From NCBI RefSeq assembly GCF_029227915.1, contig NC_079885.1:3162001-3226000 (forward strand): 64,000 nt of DNA. The letters run 5' to 3'. The stretch comes from Hydractinia symbiolongicarpus (lineage: Eukaryota; Cnidaria; Hydrozoa; Anthoathecata; Hydractiniidae). The translations under genes and the position numbers were made by a program. Positions 23,541 through 37,922 of this stretch are shown one piece after another. Position 1 is the first letter of the stretch, and every line of letters starts with the position of its first letter. The notes beneath the pieces were generated by a model. The model worked only from the letters and a program-made list of their open reading frames with translations. It was not told the DNA's origin and searched no databases.

Positions 23541-26500
23541 ATGTTGGTACATATATGTGACGCAACAGTTGTAACTCAAGGAGATTGATACCGTTAGAAA
23601 GTCATTGAAATGTAGTTTTTAAAACTGTCTCTATTTCTTTAGCGCGCTATAACGGCCAGGATTGGTCCCACAGTAAAAAATGACTTATTTTATATAATTT
23701 TTTAAATAAAGTGCTACCACAACGCCCAGTGTAATCGCTGAGTTCCGGCAATCATGTCAAATTAAGAAGAATGTTATTTCTTGGAGTTCAATTGGCTCAT
23801 TTATCACATTTATAAGATCACAGTCCAGAATCACCTCAATTAAGTCCCACAGTCAATCGTTTCACTGTTAAAAGCGATACAACTTAGTAATATCGGAAAA
23901 AAATCACTAAGTACATGATGGTACGAATACGTGACGCAACTGTTGTAACTCAAACCGATTGACACCGTTAGAAAGTCATTGAAATGTAGCTTTTGAAACT
24001 GCTTCTATTTCTTCAACGCGCGCTAACGGCCAGGATTGGTCCTACATTAAGAAATGACTTATTTATCTAAACTTTTAAATAAAGCGCTACCACAGCGCCC
24101 AGTGAAATCAGTAAATTCCAGCAATCATGTCTAATTAAAAAGAATGTTATTTCTTGGGTCCAATTGTCTCACTTATCACATTTATAAAGTCACAGTCAAA
24201 AATCAGTTCAATTAAGTCCCACAGTCAATCGTTTCACTATTAAAAGCGATACAACCTAGTATTACCAGAAAAATATCACTTTATATATGTTGGTACGAAT
24301 ATGTGACGCAACTGTTGTAACTCAAGCAGATTGATACCGTTAGAAAGTCATTGAAATGTAGCTTTTAAAACTGTCTCTATTTCTTTAGCGCGCTTTACCG
24401 GCCGGAATTGGTCACACAGTAAAAAATGACTTATTTTATAAAAATTTTTAAATGAAGTGCTACCACAACGCCCAGTGTAATCGCTGAGTTCCGGCAATTA
24501 TGTCAAATTAAGAAGAATGTTATTTCTTGGGGTCCATTTGGCTCACTTATCACATTTATGAGGTCACAGTCAAAAGTTACTTCAATTAAGTCCCAGAGTC
24601 AATCGTTTCACTGTTAAAAGCGATACAACTTAGTAATATCGGAAAAAAATCACTAAATACATGTTGGTACGAATATGTGACGCAACCGTTGTAACTCAAG
24701 CGGATTGGTACCGTTAGAAAGTCATTGAAATGTAGTTTTTAAAACTGTCTCTACTTCTTTAGCGCGCGATAACGGCCAGGATTGGTCCCACATTAAAAAA
24801 TGACTTATTTTAAATAAATTTTTAAATGAAGTGCTACCACAACGCCCAGTGTAATCGCTGAGTTCCGGCAATCATGTCAAATTAAGAAGAATGTTATTCC
24901 TTGGAGTTCAATTCGCTCATTTATCACATTTATAAGGTCACAGTCCAGGATCACTTCAATTAAGTCCCACAGTCAATCGTTTCACTGTTAAAAGCGATAC
25001 AACTTAGTAGTATCGGAAAAAAATCACTAAGTACATGTTGGTACGAATACGTGACGCAACTGTTGTAACTCAAACGGATTGACACCGTTAGAAAGTCAAT
25101 GAAATGTAGTTTTTGAAAATGTTTCTATTTCTTCAGCGCGTGCTAACGGCTAGGATTGTTCCCACAGTACAAAATGACTTATTTATCTAAACTTTTATAT
25201 AAAGCGCTACCACAGCGCCCAGTGAAATCAGTAAATTCCAGCAATCATGTCGAATGAAGAAGAATGTTATTTCTTGGGTCCAATTTTCTCACTTATCACA
25301 TTTATAAAGTCACAGTCCAAAATCGGTTCAATTAAGTCCCACAGTCAATCGTTTCACTGTTAAAAGCGATACAACCTAGTGTTACCAGAAAAATATCACT
25401 TTATACATGTTGGTACGAATATGTGACGCAACCGTTGTAACTCAAGCAGATTGATACCGTTAGAAAGTCATTGAAATGTAGCTTTTAAAACTGTCTCTAT
25501 TTCTTTAGCGTGCTATAACGGCCGGGATTGGTCCCACAGTAAAAAATGACTTATTTTATAAAAATTTTTAAATGAAGTGCTACCACAACGCCCAGTGTAA
25601 TCGCTGAGTTCCGGCAATTATGTCAAATTAAGAAGAATGTTATTTCTTGGGGTCCATTTGGCTCACTTATCACATTTATGAGGTCACAGTCAAAAGTTAC
25701 TTCAATTAAGTCCCAGAGTCAATCGTTTCACTGTTAAAAGCGATACAACTTAGTAATATCGGAAAAAAATCACTAAATACATGTTGGTACGAATATGTGA
25801 CGCAACCGTTGTAACTCAAGCGGATTGGTACCGTTAGAAAGTCATTGAAATGTAGTTTTTAAAACTGTCTCTATTTCTTTAGCGCGCGATAACGGCCAGG
25901 AATGGGCCCACATTAAAAAAAACTTATTTTAAATAAATTTTTAAATGAAGTGCTACCACAACGCCCAGTGTAATCGCTGAGTTCCGGCAATCATGTCAAA
26001 TTAAGAAGAATGTTATTCCTTGGAGTTCAATTCGCTCATTTATCACATTTATAAGGTCACAGTCCAGAATCACTTCAATTAAGTCCCACAGTCAATCGTT
26101 TCATTGTTAAAAGCGATACAACTTAGTAGTATCGGAAAAAAATCACTAAGTACATGTTGGTACGAATACGTGACGCAACTGTTGTAACTCAAACGGATTG
26201 ACACCGTTAGAAAGTCAATGAAATGTAGTTTTTGAAAATGTTTCTATTTCTTCAGCGCGTGCTAACGGCTAGGATTGTTCCCACAGTACAAAATGACTTA
26301 TTTATCTAAACGTTTATATAAAGCGCTACCACAGCGCCCAGTGAAATCGGTAAATTCCAGCAATCATGTCGAATGAAGAAGAATGTTATTTCTTGGGTCC
26401 AATTTTCTCACTTATCACATTTATAAAGTCACAGTCCAAAATCCGTTCAATTAAGTCCCACAGTCAATCGTTTCACTGTTAAAAGCGATACAACCTAGTG

Positions 26501-27642
26501 TTACCAGAAAAATATCACTTTATACATGTTGGTACGAATATGTGACGCAACCGTTGTAACTCAAGCAGATTTATACAGTTAGAAAGTCATTGAAATGTAG
26601 CTTTTAGAACTGTCTCTATTTCTTTAGCGCGCTGTAACGGCCGGGATTGGTCCCACAGTAAAAAATGACTTATTTTATAAAAAATTTTAAATGAAGTGCT
26701 ACCACAACGCCCAGTGTAATCGCTGAGTTCCGGCAATTATGTCAAATTAAGAAGAATGTTATTTCTTGGGGTCCATTTGGCTCACTTATCACATTTATGA
26801 GGTCACAGTCAAAAGTTACTTCAATTAAGTCCCAGAGTCAATCGTTTCACTGTTAAAAGCGATACAACTTAGTAATATCGGAAAAAAATCACTAAATACA
26901 TGTTGGTACGAATATGTGACGCAACCGTTGTAACTCAAGCGGATTGGTACCGTTAGAAAGTCATTGAAATGTAGTTTTTAGAACTGTCTCTATTTCTTTA
27001 GCGCGCGATAACGGCCAGGATTGGTCCCACATTAAGAAATGACTTATTTTAAATAAATTTTTAAATGAAGTGCTACCACAACGCCCAGTGTAATCGCTGA
27101 GTTCCGGCAATCATGTCAAATTAAGAAGAATGTTATTCCTTGGAGTTCAATTCGCTCATTTATCACATTTATAAGGTCACAGTCCAGAATCACTTCAATT
27201 AAGTCCCACAGTCAATCGTTTCACTGTTAAAAGCGATACAACTTAGTAGTATCGGAAAAAAACACTAAGTACATGTTGGTACGAATACGTGACGCAACTG
27301 TTGTAACTCAAACGGATTGACACCGTTAGAAAGTCAATGAAATGTAGTTTTTGAAAATGTTTCTATTTCTTCAGCGCGTGCTAACGGCTAGGATTGTTCC
27401 CACAGTAAAAAATGACTTATTTATCTAAACTTTTATATAAAGCGCTACCACAGCGCCCTGTGAAATCGGTAAATTCCAGCAATCATGTCGAATTAAGAAG
27501 AATGTTATTTCTTGGGTCCAATTTTCTCACTTATCACATTTATAAAGTCACAGTCCAAAATCAGTTCAATTAAGTCCCACAGTCAATCGTTTCACTGTTA
27601 AAAGCGATACAACCTAGTATTACCAGAAAATATCACTTAATA
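23541..27642 (+). repeat. Trimer higher-order repeat, ~1119 bp, three units
   Basis: After a lead-in (anchors 23540, 23914), units start at 24286, 25406 and 26525 and end at 27642 (spacings 1120, 1119, 1118). In each unit the monomers come in the order: one with ACCAGAAAAATATCACTTTATA and CTCAAGCAGATT; one with CTCAAGCGGATTGGTACCG; one with CTTAGTAGTATCGG and GCAACTGTTG. The units differ by scattered substitutions, so they are older than the 1866-bp pair. One private mark, TTAGTAGTATCGG, is seen near 25004, 26123 and 27243. Confidence 0.87.
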
Positions 27643-30600
27643 CATGTTGGTAAGAATATGTGACGCAACCGTTGTAACTTAAACGGACTGATATAGTTAG
27701 AAAGTCATTGAAATGTAGTTTTTGAAACTGCCTCTATTTCTTCAACGCGCGCTAACGGCCAGGATTGGTCCCGCAGTAAGAAATGACATATTTATCTAAA
27801 TTTTTAAATGAAGTACTACCACAGCGCCCAGTGAAATCGGTAAATTCCAGCAATCATGTGAAATTAAGAAGAATGTTATTTCTTGGGTCAAATTGTCTCA
27901 CTTGTCACATTTATAAGGTCACCGTCCAAAATCAGTTCAATTAAGTCCCACAGTCAATCGTTTCACTGTTAAAAGCGATACAACCCAGTATTACCAGAAA
28001 AATATCACTAAATACATGTTGGCACGAATATGTGACGCAGCCGCTGTAACTTAAAAGGATTGATACCCTTAGAAAGTCATTGAAATGTAGTTTTTGAAAC
28101 TGCCTCTATTTCTTCAACGCGCGCTACCGCCCAGGATTGGTCCCACAGTAAAAAAGACTTATTTATCTAAATTTTTAAATGAAGGGCCCCAAACAGCGAC
28201 CAGTGTAATCGCTGAGTTCCGGCAATCATGTCAAATTAAGAAGAATGTTATTCCTTGAAGTTCAATTGGCTCATTTATCACATTTATAAGGTCACAGTCC
28301 AGAATCACTTCAATTAAGTCCCACAGTCAATCGTTTCACTGTCAAAAGCAATACAACTTAGTAATATCGGAAAAAAATCACTGAATACATGTTGGTACGA
28401 ATACGTGACGCAACCAATGTAAAATAAGCGGATTGACACCGTTAGAAAGTCAATGAAATGTAGTTTTTGAAAATGTTTCTATTTTTTCAGCGCGTGCTAA
28501 CGGCTAGGATTGGTCCCACAGTACAAAATGACTTATTTATCTAAACTTTTATATAAAGCGCTACAATAGCGCCCAGTGAAGTCGGTAAATTCCAGCAATC
28601 ATGTCAAATTAAGAAGAATGTTATTTCTTGTGTCCAATTGTCTCACTTATCACATTTATAAGGTCACAGTCCAAAATCAGTTCAATTAAGTCCCACAGTC
28701 AATCTTTTCACTGTTAAAAGCGATACAACATAGTATTACCAGAAAAATATCACTAAATACATGTTGGTACGAATATGTGACGCAACCGCTGTAACTCAAA
28801 CGGACTGATACCGTTAGAAAGTCATTGAAAGGTAGTTTGGAAAACTGCCTCTATTTCTTCAACGCGCGCTACCGGCCAGGATTGGCCCCACAGTAAAAAA
28901 AGACTTATTTTTCTAAGTTTTTAAATGAAGCGCTCCAAACAGCGACCAGTGTAATCGCTGAGTTCCGGCAATCATGTCAAATTAAGAAGAATGTTATTTC
29001 TTGGGTCCAATTGTCTCACTTATCACATTTAGAAAGTCACAGTCCAAAATCAGTTCAATTAAGTCCCACAGTCAACCGTTTCACTGTTAAAAGCGATGCA
29101 ACCTAGTAATATCCGAATACTACCGCTAAATACATGTTGGTACGAATATGTGACGCAACCGCTGTAACTCAAACGGACTGATACCGTTAGAAAGTCATTG
29201 AAATGTAGTTTTTAAAACTGCCACTATTTCTTCAACGCGCGCTACCGGCCAGGATTGGTCCCACAGTAAAAAAAGACTTATTTATCTAAATTTTTAAATG
29301 AAGGGCCCCAAACAGCGACCAGTGTAATCGCTGAGTTCCGGCAATCATGTCAAATTAAGAAGAATGTTATTTCTTAGGGTTCATTTGGCTCACTTATCAC
29401 ATTTATAAGGTCACAGTCCAAAGTTACTTCAATTAAGTCCCAGAGTCAATCGTTTTACTGTTAAAAGCGATACAACTTAGTAATATCGGAATAAAATCAC
29501 TTAATACATGTTGGTACGAATATGTGACGCAACCGTTGTAACTCAAGCGGATTGATACCGTTAGAAAGTCATTGAAATGTAGTTTTTAAAACTGTCTCTA
29601 TTTCTTTAGCGCGCGATAACGGCCAGGATTGGTCCCACAGTAAAAAATGACTTATTTTACATAAATTTGTAAATGAAGTGCTACCACAACGCCCAGTGTA
29701 ATCGCTGAGTTCCGGCAATCATGTCAAATTAAGAAGAATGTTATTCCTTGGAGTTCAATTGGCTCATTTATCACATTTATAAGGTCACAGTCCGGAATCA
29801 CTTCAATTAAGTCCCACAGTCAATCGTTTCACTGTCAAAAGCAATACAACTTAGTAATATCGGAAAAAAATCACTAAATACATGTTGGTACGAATACGTG
29901 ACGCAACCGATGTAACATAAGCGGATTGACACCGTTAGAAAGTCAATGAAATGTAGTTTTTGAAAATGTTTCTATTTCTTCAGCGCGTGCTAACGGCTAG
30001 GATTGGTCCCACAGTACAAAATGACTTATTTATCTAAACTTTTATATAAAGCGCTACCACAGCGCCCAGTGAAATCGGTAAATTCCAGCAATCATGTGAA
30101 ATTAAGAAGAATGTTATTTCTTGGGTCAAATTGTCTCACTTATCACATTTATAAGGCCACCGTCCAAAATCAGTTCAATTAAGTCCCACAGTCAATCGTT
30201 TCACTGATAAAAGCGATACAATCCAGTATTACCAGAAAAATATCACTAAATACATGTTGGCACGAATATGTGACGCAGCCGCTGTAACTTAAAAGGACTG
30301 ATACCCTTAGAAAGTCATTGAAATGTAGTTTTTGAAACTGCCTCTATTTCTTCAACGCGCGCTACCGCCCAGGATTGGTCCCACAGTAAAAAAAGACTTA
30401 TTTATCTAAATTTTTAAATGAAGGGCCCCAAACAGCGACCAGTGTAATCGCTGAGTTCCGGCAATCATGTCAAATTAAGAAGAATGTTATTCCTTGGAGT
30501 TCAATTGGCTCATTTATCACATTTATAAGGTCACAGTCCAGAATCACTTCAATTAAGTCCCACAGTCAATCGTTTCACTGTCAAAAGCAATACAACTTAG

Positions 30601-31003
30601 TAATATCGGAAAAAAATCACTAAATACATGTTGGTACGAATACGTGACGCAACCGATGTAAAATAAGCGGATTGACACCGTTAGAAAGTCAATGAAATGT
30701 AGTTTTTGAAAATGTTTCTATTTCTTCAACGCGCGCTAACGGCCAGGATTGGTCCCACAGTAAGAAATGACATATTTATCTGAATTTTTAAATGAAGTAC
30801 TGCCACAGCGCCCAGTGAAATCGGAAAATTCCAGCAATCATGTGAAATTAAGAAGAATGTTATTTCTTGGGTCATATTGTCTCACTTATCACATCACATT
30901 TATAAGGTCACGGTCCAAAATCAGTTCAATTAAGTCCCACAGTCAATCGTTTCACTGTTAAACGCGATGCAACCTAGTAATATCCGAATACTACCGCTAA
31001 ATA
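27643..31003 (+). repeat. Hexamer higher-order repeat, ~2238 bp, mosaic second copy
   Basis: Anchors 27643, 28015, 28388, 28760, 29133, 29507, then 29881, 30253, 30627. The offset of 2238-2239 links 27835-28475 with 30073-30714 (private marks CATGTGAAATTAAG, TGTTGGCACG, GAAGGGCCCC). The copy then switches near 30715 to the type at 27.73-27.95 kb (GAAATGACATATTTATC), i.e. a mosaic joined within one monomer. A 5-bp CACAT duplication near 30890 makes the 30627 monomer 377 bp. Confidence 0.75.
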
Positions 31004-34000
31004 CATGTTGGTGGGAATATGTGACGCAACAGTTGTAACTCAAACGGATTTATACCGCCAGAAAGTCACAAAAATGTAGTCTTTGAAACTGTTCTTATTT
31101 ATTCAGCGCGCGCTAACGGCCAGGATTGGTCCCACAGTAAAAAATGACTTATTTTGTATAAATTTTTAAGTGAAGCGCTACCATAGGGACGAGTGTAATC
31201 GCTGAATTCCAGCAATCATGTCAAATTAAGAAGAATGTTATTCCTTGAAGTTCAATTGGCTCATTTATCACACTTATAAGGTCACAGTCCAGAATCACTT
31301 CAGTTAAGTCCCACAGTCAATCGTTTCACTGTTAAAAGCGATGCAACCCAGTAATATCCGAATACTACCGCTAAATACATGTTGGTGCGAATATGTGACG
31401 CAACAGTTGTAACTCAAACGGATTTATACCGCCAGAAAGTCACAAAAATGTAGTCTTTGAAACTGTTCTTATTTACTCAGCGCGCGCTAACGGCCAGGAT
31501 TGGTCCCACAGTAAAATATGACTTATTTTGTATAAATTTTTAAGTGAAGCGCTACCATAGGGACTAGTGTAATCGCTGAATTCCAGCAATCATGTCAAAT
31601 TAAGAAGAATGTTATTCCTTGGAGTCCAATTGGCTCATTTATCACATTTATAAGGTCACAGTACAGAATCACTTCAATTAAGTCCCACAGTCAATCGTTT
31701 CACTGTCAAAAACAATACAACTTAGTAATATCGGAAAAAATTACTAAGTACATTTTGGTGCGAATACGTGACGCAACCGATGTAACTTAAGCCGATTGAC
31801 ACCGTTAGAAAGTCAATGAAATGTAGTTTTTAAAAATGTTTCTATTTCTACAGCGCGTGCTAACGGCTAGGATTGGTCCCACAGTACAAAATGACTTATT
31901 TATCTAAACTTTTATATAAAGCGCTACCACAGCGCCCAGTGAAATAGATAAATTCCAGCAATCATGTCAAAGTAAGAAGAATGTTATTTCTTGGGTCCAA
32001 TTTTCTCACTTATCACATTTATGAAGTCACAGTCCAAAATCAGTTCAATTAAGTCCCACAGTCAATCGTTTCACTGTTAAAAGCGATACAACCTAGTATT
32101 ACCAGAAAAATATCACTTAATACATGTTGGTACGAATATCTGACGCAACCGTTGTAAGCCAATCGGACTGATACCGTCAGAAAGTCATTGAAATGTAGTT
32201 TGGAAAACTGCCTCTATTTCTTCAACGCGCGCTACCGGCCAGGATTGGTCCCACAGTAAAAAAAGACTTATTTATCTAAATTTTGTAATGAAGCGCTCCA
32301 AGCAGCGACCAGTGTAATAGCTGAGTTCCGCCAATCATGTCAAATTAAGAAGAATGTTATTTCGTGGGGTCCATTTGGCTCACTTATCACATTTATAAGG
32401 TCACAGTTCAAAGTTACTTCAACTAAGTCCCAGAGTCAATCGTTTCACTGCTAAAAGCGATACAACTTAGTAATATCGGAAAAAAATCACTAAATACATG
32501 TTGGTACAAATATGTGACGCAACCGTTGTAACTCAAGCGGATTGATATCGTTAGAAAGTCATTGAAATGTAGCTTTTAAAACTGTCTCTATTTCTTTAGC
32601 GCGCTATAACGGCCAGGATTGGTCCCACAGTAAAAAATGATTTATTTTATATAAATTTTTAAATGAAGTGCTACCACAACGCCCAGTGTAATCGCTGAGT
32701 TCCGGCAATCATGTCAAACTAAGAAGAATGTTATTTCTTGGGGTCCATTTGGCTCACTTATCACATTTATAAGGTCACAGTCCAAAGTTACTTCAATTAA
32801 GTCCCAGAGTCAATCGTTTCACTGTTAAAAGCGATACAACTTAGTAATATCGGAAAAAAATCACTAAATACATGTTGGTACGAATATGTGACGCAACCGT
32901 TGTAAGTCAAGTGGATTGGTACCGTTAGAAAGTCATTGAAATGTAGTTTTTAAAACTGTCTCTATTTCTTTAGCGCGCGATAACGGCCAGGATTGGTCCC
33001 ACATTAAAAAATGACTTATTTTAAATAAATTTTTAAATGAAGTGCTACCACAACGCCCAGTGTAATCGCTGAGTTCCGGCAATCATGTCAAATTAAGAAG
33101 AATGTTATTCCTTGGAGTTTAATTGGCTCATTTATCACACTTATAAGGTCACAGTCCAGAATCACTTCAGTTAAGTCCCACAGTCAATCGTTTCACTGTT
33201 AAAAGCGATGCAACCTAGTAATATCCGAATACTACCGCTAAATACATGTTGGTGGGAATATGTGACGCAACAGTTGTAACTCAAACGGATTTATACCGCC
33301 AGAAAGTCACAAAAATGTAGTCTTTGAAACTGTTCTTATTTATTCAGCGCGTGCTAACGGCCAGGATTGGTCCCACAGTAAAAAATGACTTATTTTGTAT
33401 AAATTTTTAAGTGAAGCGCTACCATAGGGACGAGTGTAATCGTTGAATTCCAGCAATCATGTCAAATTAAGAAGAATGTTATTCCTTGAAGTTCAATTGG
33501 CTCATTTATCACACTTATAAGGTCACAGTCCAGAATCACTTCAGTTAAGTCCCACAGTCAATCGTTTCACTGTTAAAAGCGATGCAACCCAGTAATATCC
33601 GAATACTACCGCTAAATACATGTTGGTGCGAATATGTGACGCAACAGTTGTAACTCAAACGGATTTATACCGCCAGAAAGTCACAAAAATGTAGTCTTTG
33701 AAACTGTTCTTATTTACTCAGCGGGCGCTAACGGCCAGGATTGGTCCCACAGTAAAAAATGACTTATTTTGTATAAATTTTTAAGTGAAGCGCTACCATA
33801 GGGACGAGTGTAATCGCTGAATTCCAGCAATCATGTCAAATTAAGAAGAATGTTATTCCTTGGAGTCCAATTGGCTCATTTATCACATTTATAAGGTCAC
33901 AGTACAGAATCACTTCAATTAAGTCCCACAGTCAATCGTTTCACTGTCAAAAACAATACAACTTAGTAATATCGGAAAAAATTACTAAGTACATTTTGGT

Positions 34001-35687
34001 GCGAATACGTGACGCAACCGATGTAACTTAAGCCGATTGACACCGTTAGAAAGTCAATGAAATGTAGTTTTTAAAAATGTTTCTATTTCTACAGCGCGTG
34101 CTAACGGCTAGGATTGGTCCCACAGTACAAAATGACTTATTTATCTAAACTTTTATATAAAGCGCTACCACAGCGCCCAGTGAAATAGGTAAATTCCAGC
34201 AATCATGTCAAATTAAGAAGAATGTTATTTCTTGGGTCCAATTTTCTCACTTATCACATTTATGAAGTCACAGTCCAAAATCAGTTCAATTAAGTCCCAC
34301 AGTCAATCGTTTCACTGTTAAAAGCGATACAACCTAGTATTACCAGAAAAATATCACTTAATACATATTGGTACGAATATCTGACGCAACCGTTGTAAGC
34401 CAATCGGACTGATACCGTCAGAAAGTCATTGAAATGTAGTTTGGGAAACTGCCTCTATTTCTTCAACGCGCGCTACCGGCCAGGATTGGTCCCACAGTAA
34501 AAAATGATTTATTTAATATAAATTTTTAAATGAAGTGCTACCACAACGCCCAGTGTAATCGCTGAGTTCCGGCAATCATGTCAAATTAAGAAGAATGTTA
34601 TTTCTTGGGGTCCATTTGGCTCACTTATCACATTTATAAGGTCACAGTCCAAAGTTACTTCAATTAAGTCCCAGAGTCAATCGTTTCACTGTTAAAAGCC
34701 ATACAACTTAGTAATATCGGAAAAAAATCACTAAATACATGTTGTTACGAATATGTGACGCAACCGTTGTAACTCAAGTGGATTGGTACCGTTAGAAAGT
34801 CATTGAAATGTAGTCTTTGAAACTGTTATTATTTATTCAGCGCGCGCTAACGGCCAGGATGGGTCCCACAGTAAAAAATGACTTATTTTGTATAAATTTT
34901 TAAGTGAAGCGCTACCATAGGGACGAGTGTAATCGCTGAATTCCAGCAATCATGTCAAATTAAGAAGAATGTTATTCCTTGGAGTCCAATTGGCTCATTT
35001 ATCACATTTATAAGGTCACAGTACAGAATCACTTCAATTAAGTCCCACAGTCAATCGTTTCACTGTCAAAAGCAATACAACTTAGTAATATCGGAAAAAG
35101 TCACTAAGTACATTTTGGTGCGAATACGTGACGCAACCGATGTAACTCAAGCGCATTGATACCGTTAGAAAGTCAATGAAATGTAGTTTTTAAAACTGTC
35201 TCTATTTCTTTAGCGCGCGATAACGGCTAGGTCTGGTCCCACAGTAAGAAACGACTTTTTTATCTAAATTTTTATTCAAAGCGCTACCACAGCGCCAAGT
35301 GAAATAGGTAAATTCCAGCAATCATGTCAAATTAAGAAGAATGTTATTTCTTGGGTCCAATTTTCTCACTTATCACATTTATGAAGTCACAGTCCAAAAT
35401 CAGTTCAATTAAGTCCCACAGTCAATCGTTTCACTGTTAAAAGCGATACAACCTAGTATTACCAGAAAAATATCACTTAATACATGTTGGTACGAATATG
35501 TGACGCAACCGTTGTAAGCCAATCGGACTGATACCGTTAGAAAGTCATTGAAATGTAGTTTGGGAAACTGCCTCTATTTCTTCAACGCGCGCTACCGGCC
35601 AGGATTGGTCCCACAGTAAAAAAAGACTTATTTATCTAAATTTTGTAATGAAGCGCTCCAAACAGCGACCAGTGTAATAGCTGAGTT
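31004..35687 (+). repeat. Hexamer higher-order repeat, 2241 bp, two units
   Basis: Anchors 31004/33245, 31378/33619, 31751/33992, 32123/34364 and 32497/34738 all differ by 2241. Private marks: TTGGTGGGAATATG, AGAAAGTCACAAAAATG, CATTTTGGTGCG, GCGACGCAACAG-type pairs, AAGCCGATTGACACC. Near 34500 the second unit jumps from the 32123-type to the 32497/32871-type sequence, so it has lost part of the hexamer and then continues with extra monomers (34738, 35111, 35483). Confidence 0.8.
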
Positions 35688-37922
35688 CCGGCAATCATGT
35701 CAAATTAAGAAGAATGTTATTTCGTGGGGTCCATTTGGCTAACTTATCACATTTATAAGGTCACAGTCCAAAGTTACTTCAACTAAGTCCCAGAGTCAAT
35801 CGTTTCACTGTTAAATGCGATACAACTTAGTAATATCGGAAAAAAATCACTAAATACATGTTGGTACGAATATGTGACGCAACCGTTGTAACTCAAGCGC
35901 ATTGATACCGTTAGAAAGTCATTGAAATGTAGTTTTTAAAACTGTCTCTATTTCTTTAGCGCGCGATAACGGCTAGGTCTGGTCCCACAGTAAGAAACGA
36001 CTTTTTTATCTAAATTTTTAAATGAAGTGCTACCACAACGCCCAGTGTAATTGCTGAGTTCCGGCAATCATTTCAAATTAAGAAGAATGTTGTTCCTTGG
36101 AGTTCAATTGGCTCATTTATCACATTTATAAGGTCACAGTCCAAAATCACTTCAATTAAATCACACAGTCAATCGTTTCACTATTAAAAGCGATACAACT
36201 TAGTAATAACGGAAACAAATCACTAAATACATGTTGGTACGAACATGTGACGCTACTGTTGTAACTCAAACGGATTGACACCGTTAGAAAGTCAAGGAAA
36301 TGTAGTTTTTGAAAATGTTTCTATTTCTTCAACGCGCGCTCACGGGAGGTTTGGTCCCACAGTACAAAATGACTTATTTATCTAAACTTTCAAATAAAAC
36401 GCTACCACAGCGCCCAGCGAATCGGTAAATTCCAGCAATCATGCCAAATTAAGAAGAATGTTATTCCTTGGGTTCAGTTGTCTCATTTATCACATTTTTG
36501 AGGTCAAAGTCCAAAATCAGTTCAATTAAGTCCCACAGTCAATCCTTTCACTGTTAAAAGCAATGCAACCTAGTAATATCGGAAAAAAATCATTAAGTAC
36601 TTGTTGGTACGAATATGTGACGCAACAATTGTAACTCAAACGGATTTATACCGCCAGAAAGTCAATAAAATGTAGTCTTTGAAACTGTTCCTATTTATTC
36701 AGCGCGTGCTAACGGCCAGGATTGGTCCCACAGTAAAAAATGACTTATTTTATATACATTTTTTAGTGAAGGGCTACCATAGGGCCGAGTGTAAACGCTG
36801 AATTCCAGCAATCATGTCAAATTAAGAAGAATGTTATTCCTTGGAATCCAATTGGCTCATTTATCACATTTATAAGGTCACAGTACAGAATCACTTCAAT
36901 TAAGTCTCACTGTCAATCGTTTCACTGTCAAAAGTAATACAACTTAGTAATATCGGAAAAAAATCACTAAGTACATGTTGGTACGAATACGTGACGCAAC
37001 CGATGTAACTTAAGCGGATTGACACCGTTAAAAAGTCAATGAAATGTAGTTTTTGAAAATGTTTCTATTTCTTCAACGCGCGCTCACGGCTAGGTTTGGT
37101 CCCACAGTACAAAATGACTTATTTATCTAAACTTTTAAATAAAGCGCTACCACAGCGCCCAGCGAATCGGTAAATTCCAGCAGTCATGCCAAATTAAGAA
37201 GAATGTTATTCCTTGGGTTCAATTGTCTCATTTATCACATTTTTGAGGTCAAAGTCCAAAATCAGTTCAATTAAGTCCCACAGTCAATCCTTTCACTGTT
37301 AAAAGCAATGCAACTTAGTAATATCGGAAAAAAATCATTAAGTACTTGTTGGTACGAACATGTGACGCAACAGTTGTAACTCAAACGGATTTATACCGCC
37401 AGAAAGTCAATAAAATGTAGTCTTTGAAACTGTTCCTATTTATTCAGCGCGTGCTAACGGCCAGGATTGGTCCCACAGTAAAAAATGACTTATTTTATAT
37501 ACATTTTTAAGTGAAGGGCTACCATAGGGCCGAGTGTAATCGCTGAATTCCAGCAATCATGTCAAATTAAGAAGAATGTTATTCCTTGGAATCCAATTGG
37601 CTCATTTATCACATTTATAAGGTCACAGTACAGAATCACTTCAATTAAGTCCCACTGTCAATCGTTTCACTGTCAAAAGTAATACAACTTAGTAATATCG
37701 GAAAAAAATCACTAAGTACCTGTTGGTACGAATACGTGACGCAACCGATGTAACTTAAGCGGATTGACACCGTTAGAAAGTCAATGAAATGTAGTTTTTG
37801 AAAATGTTTCTATTTCTTCAGCGCGTGCTAACGGCTAGGATTGGTCCCACAGTACAAAATGATTTATTTATCTAATCTTTTATATAAAGCGCTACCACAG
37901 CGCCCAGTGAAGTCGGTAAATG
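35688..37922 (+). repeat. 2235-bp hexamer higher-order repeat, copy 1
   Basis: Anchors 35857, 36230, 36600, 36974, 37345, 37719. Marks: TTTCGTGGGGTCC, TAATAACGGAAACAAATC, GCTCACGGGAGGTTTGG, AAGTACTTGTTGG, AAGTACCTGTTGG. All recur 2235 bp downstream. The left junction is near CCGGCAATCATG. Confidence 0.88.

Noticed and set aside
24900-24925. Pol III B-box-like GTTCAATTC, suggesting a tRNA-derived SINE origin of the monomer
   Set aside because: Only some monomers fit; most read GTTCAATTGG or GTCCAATTGG, and no A box is found at a suitable distance upstream.
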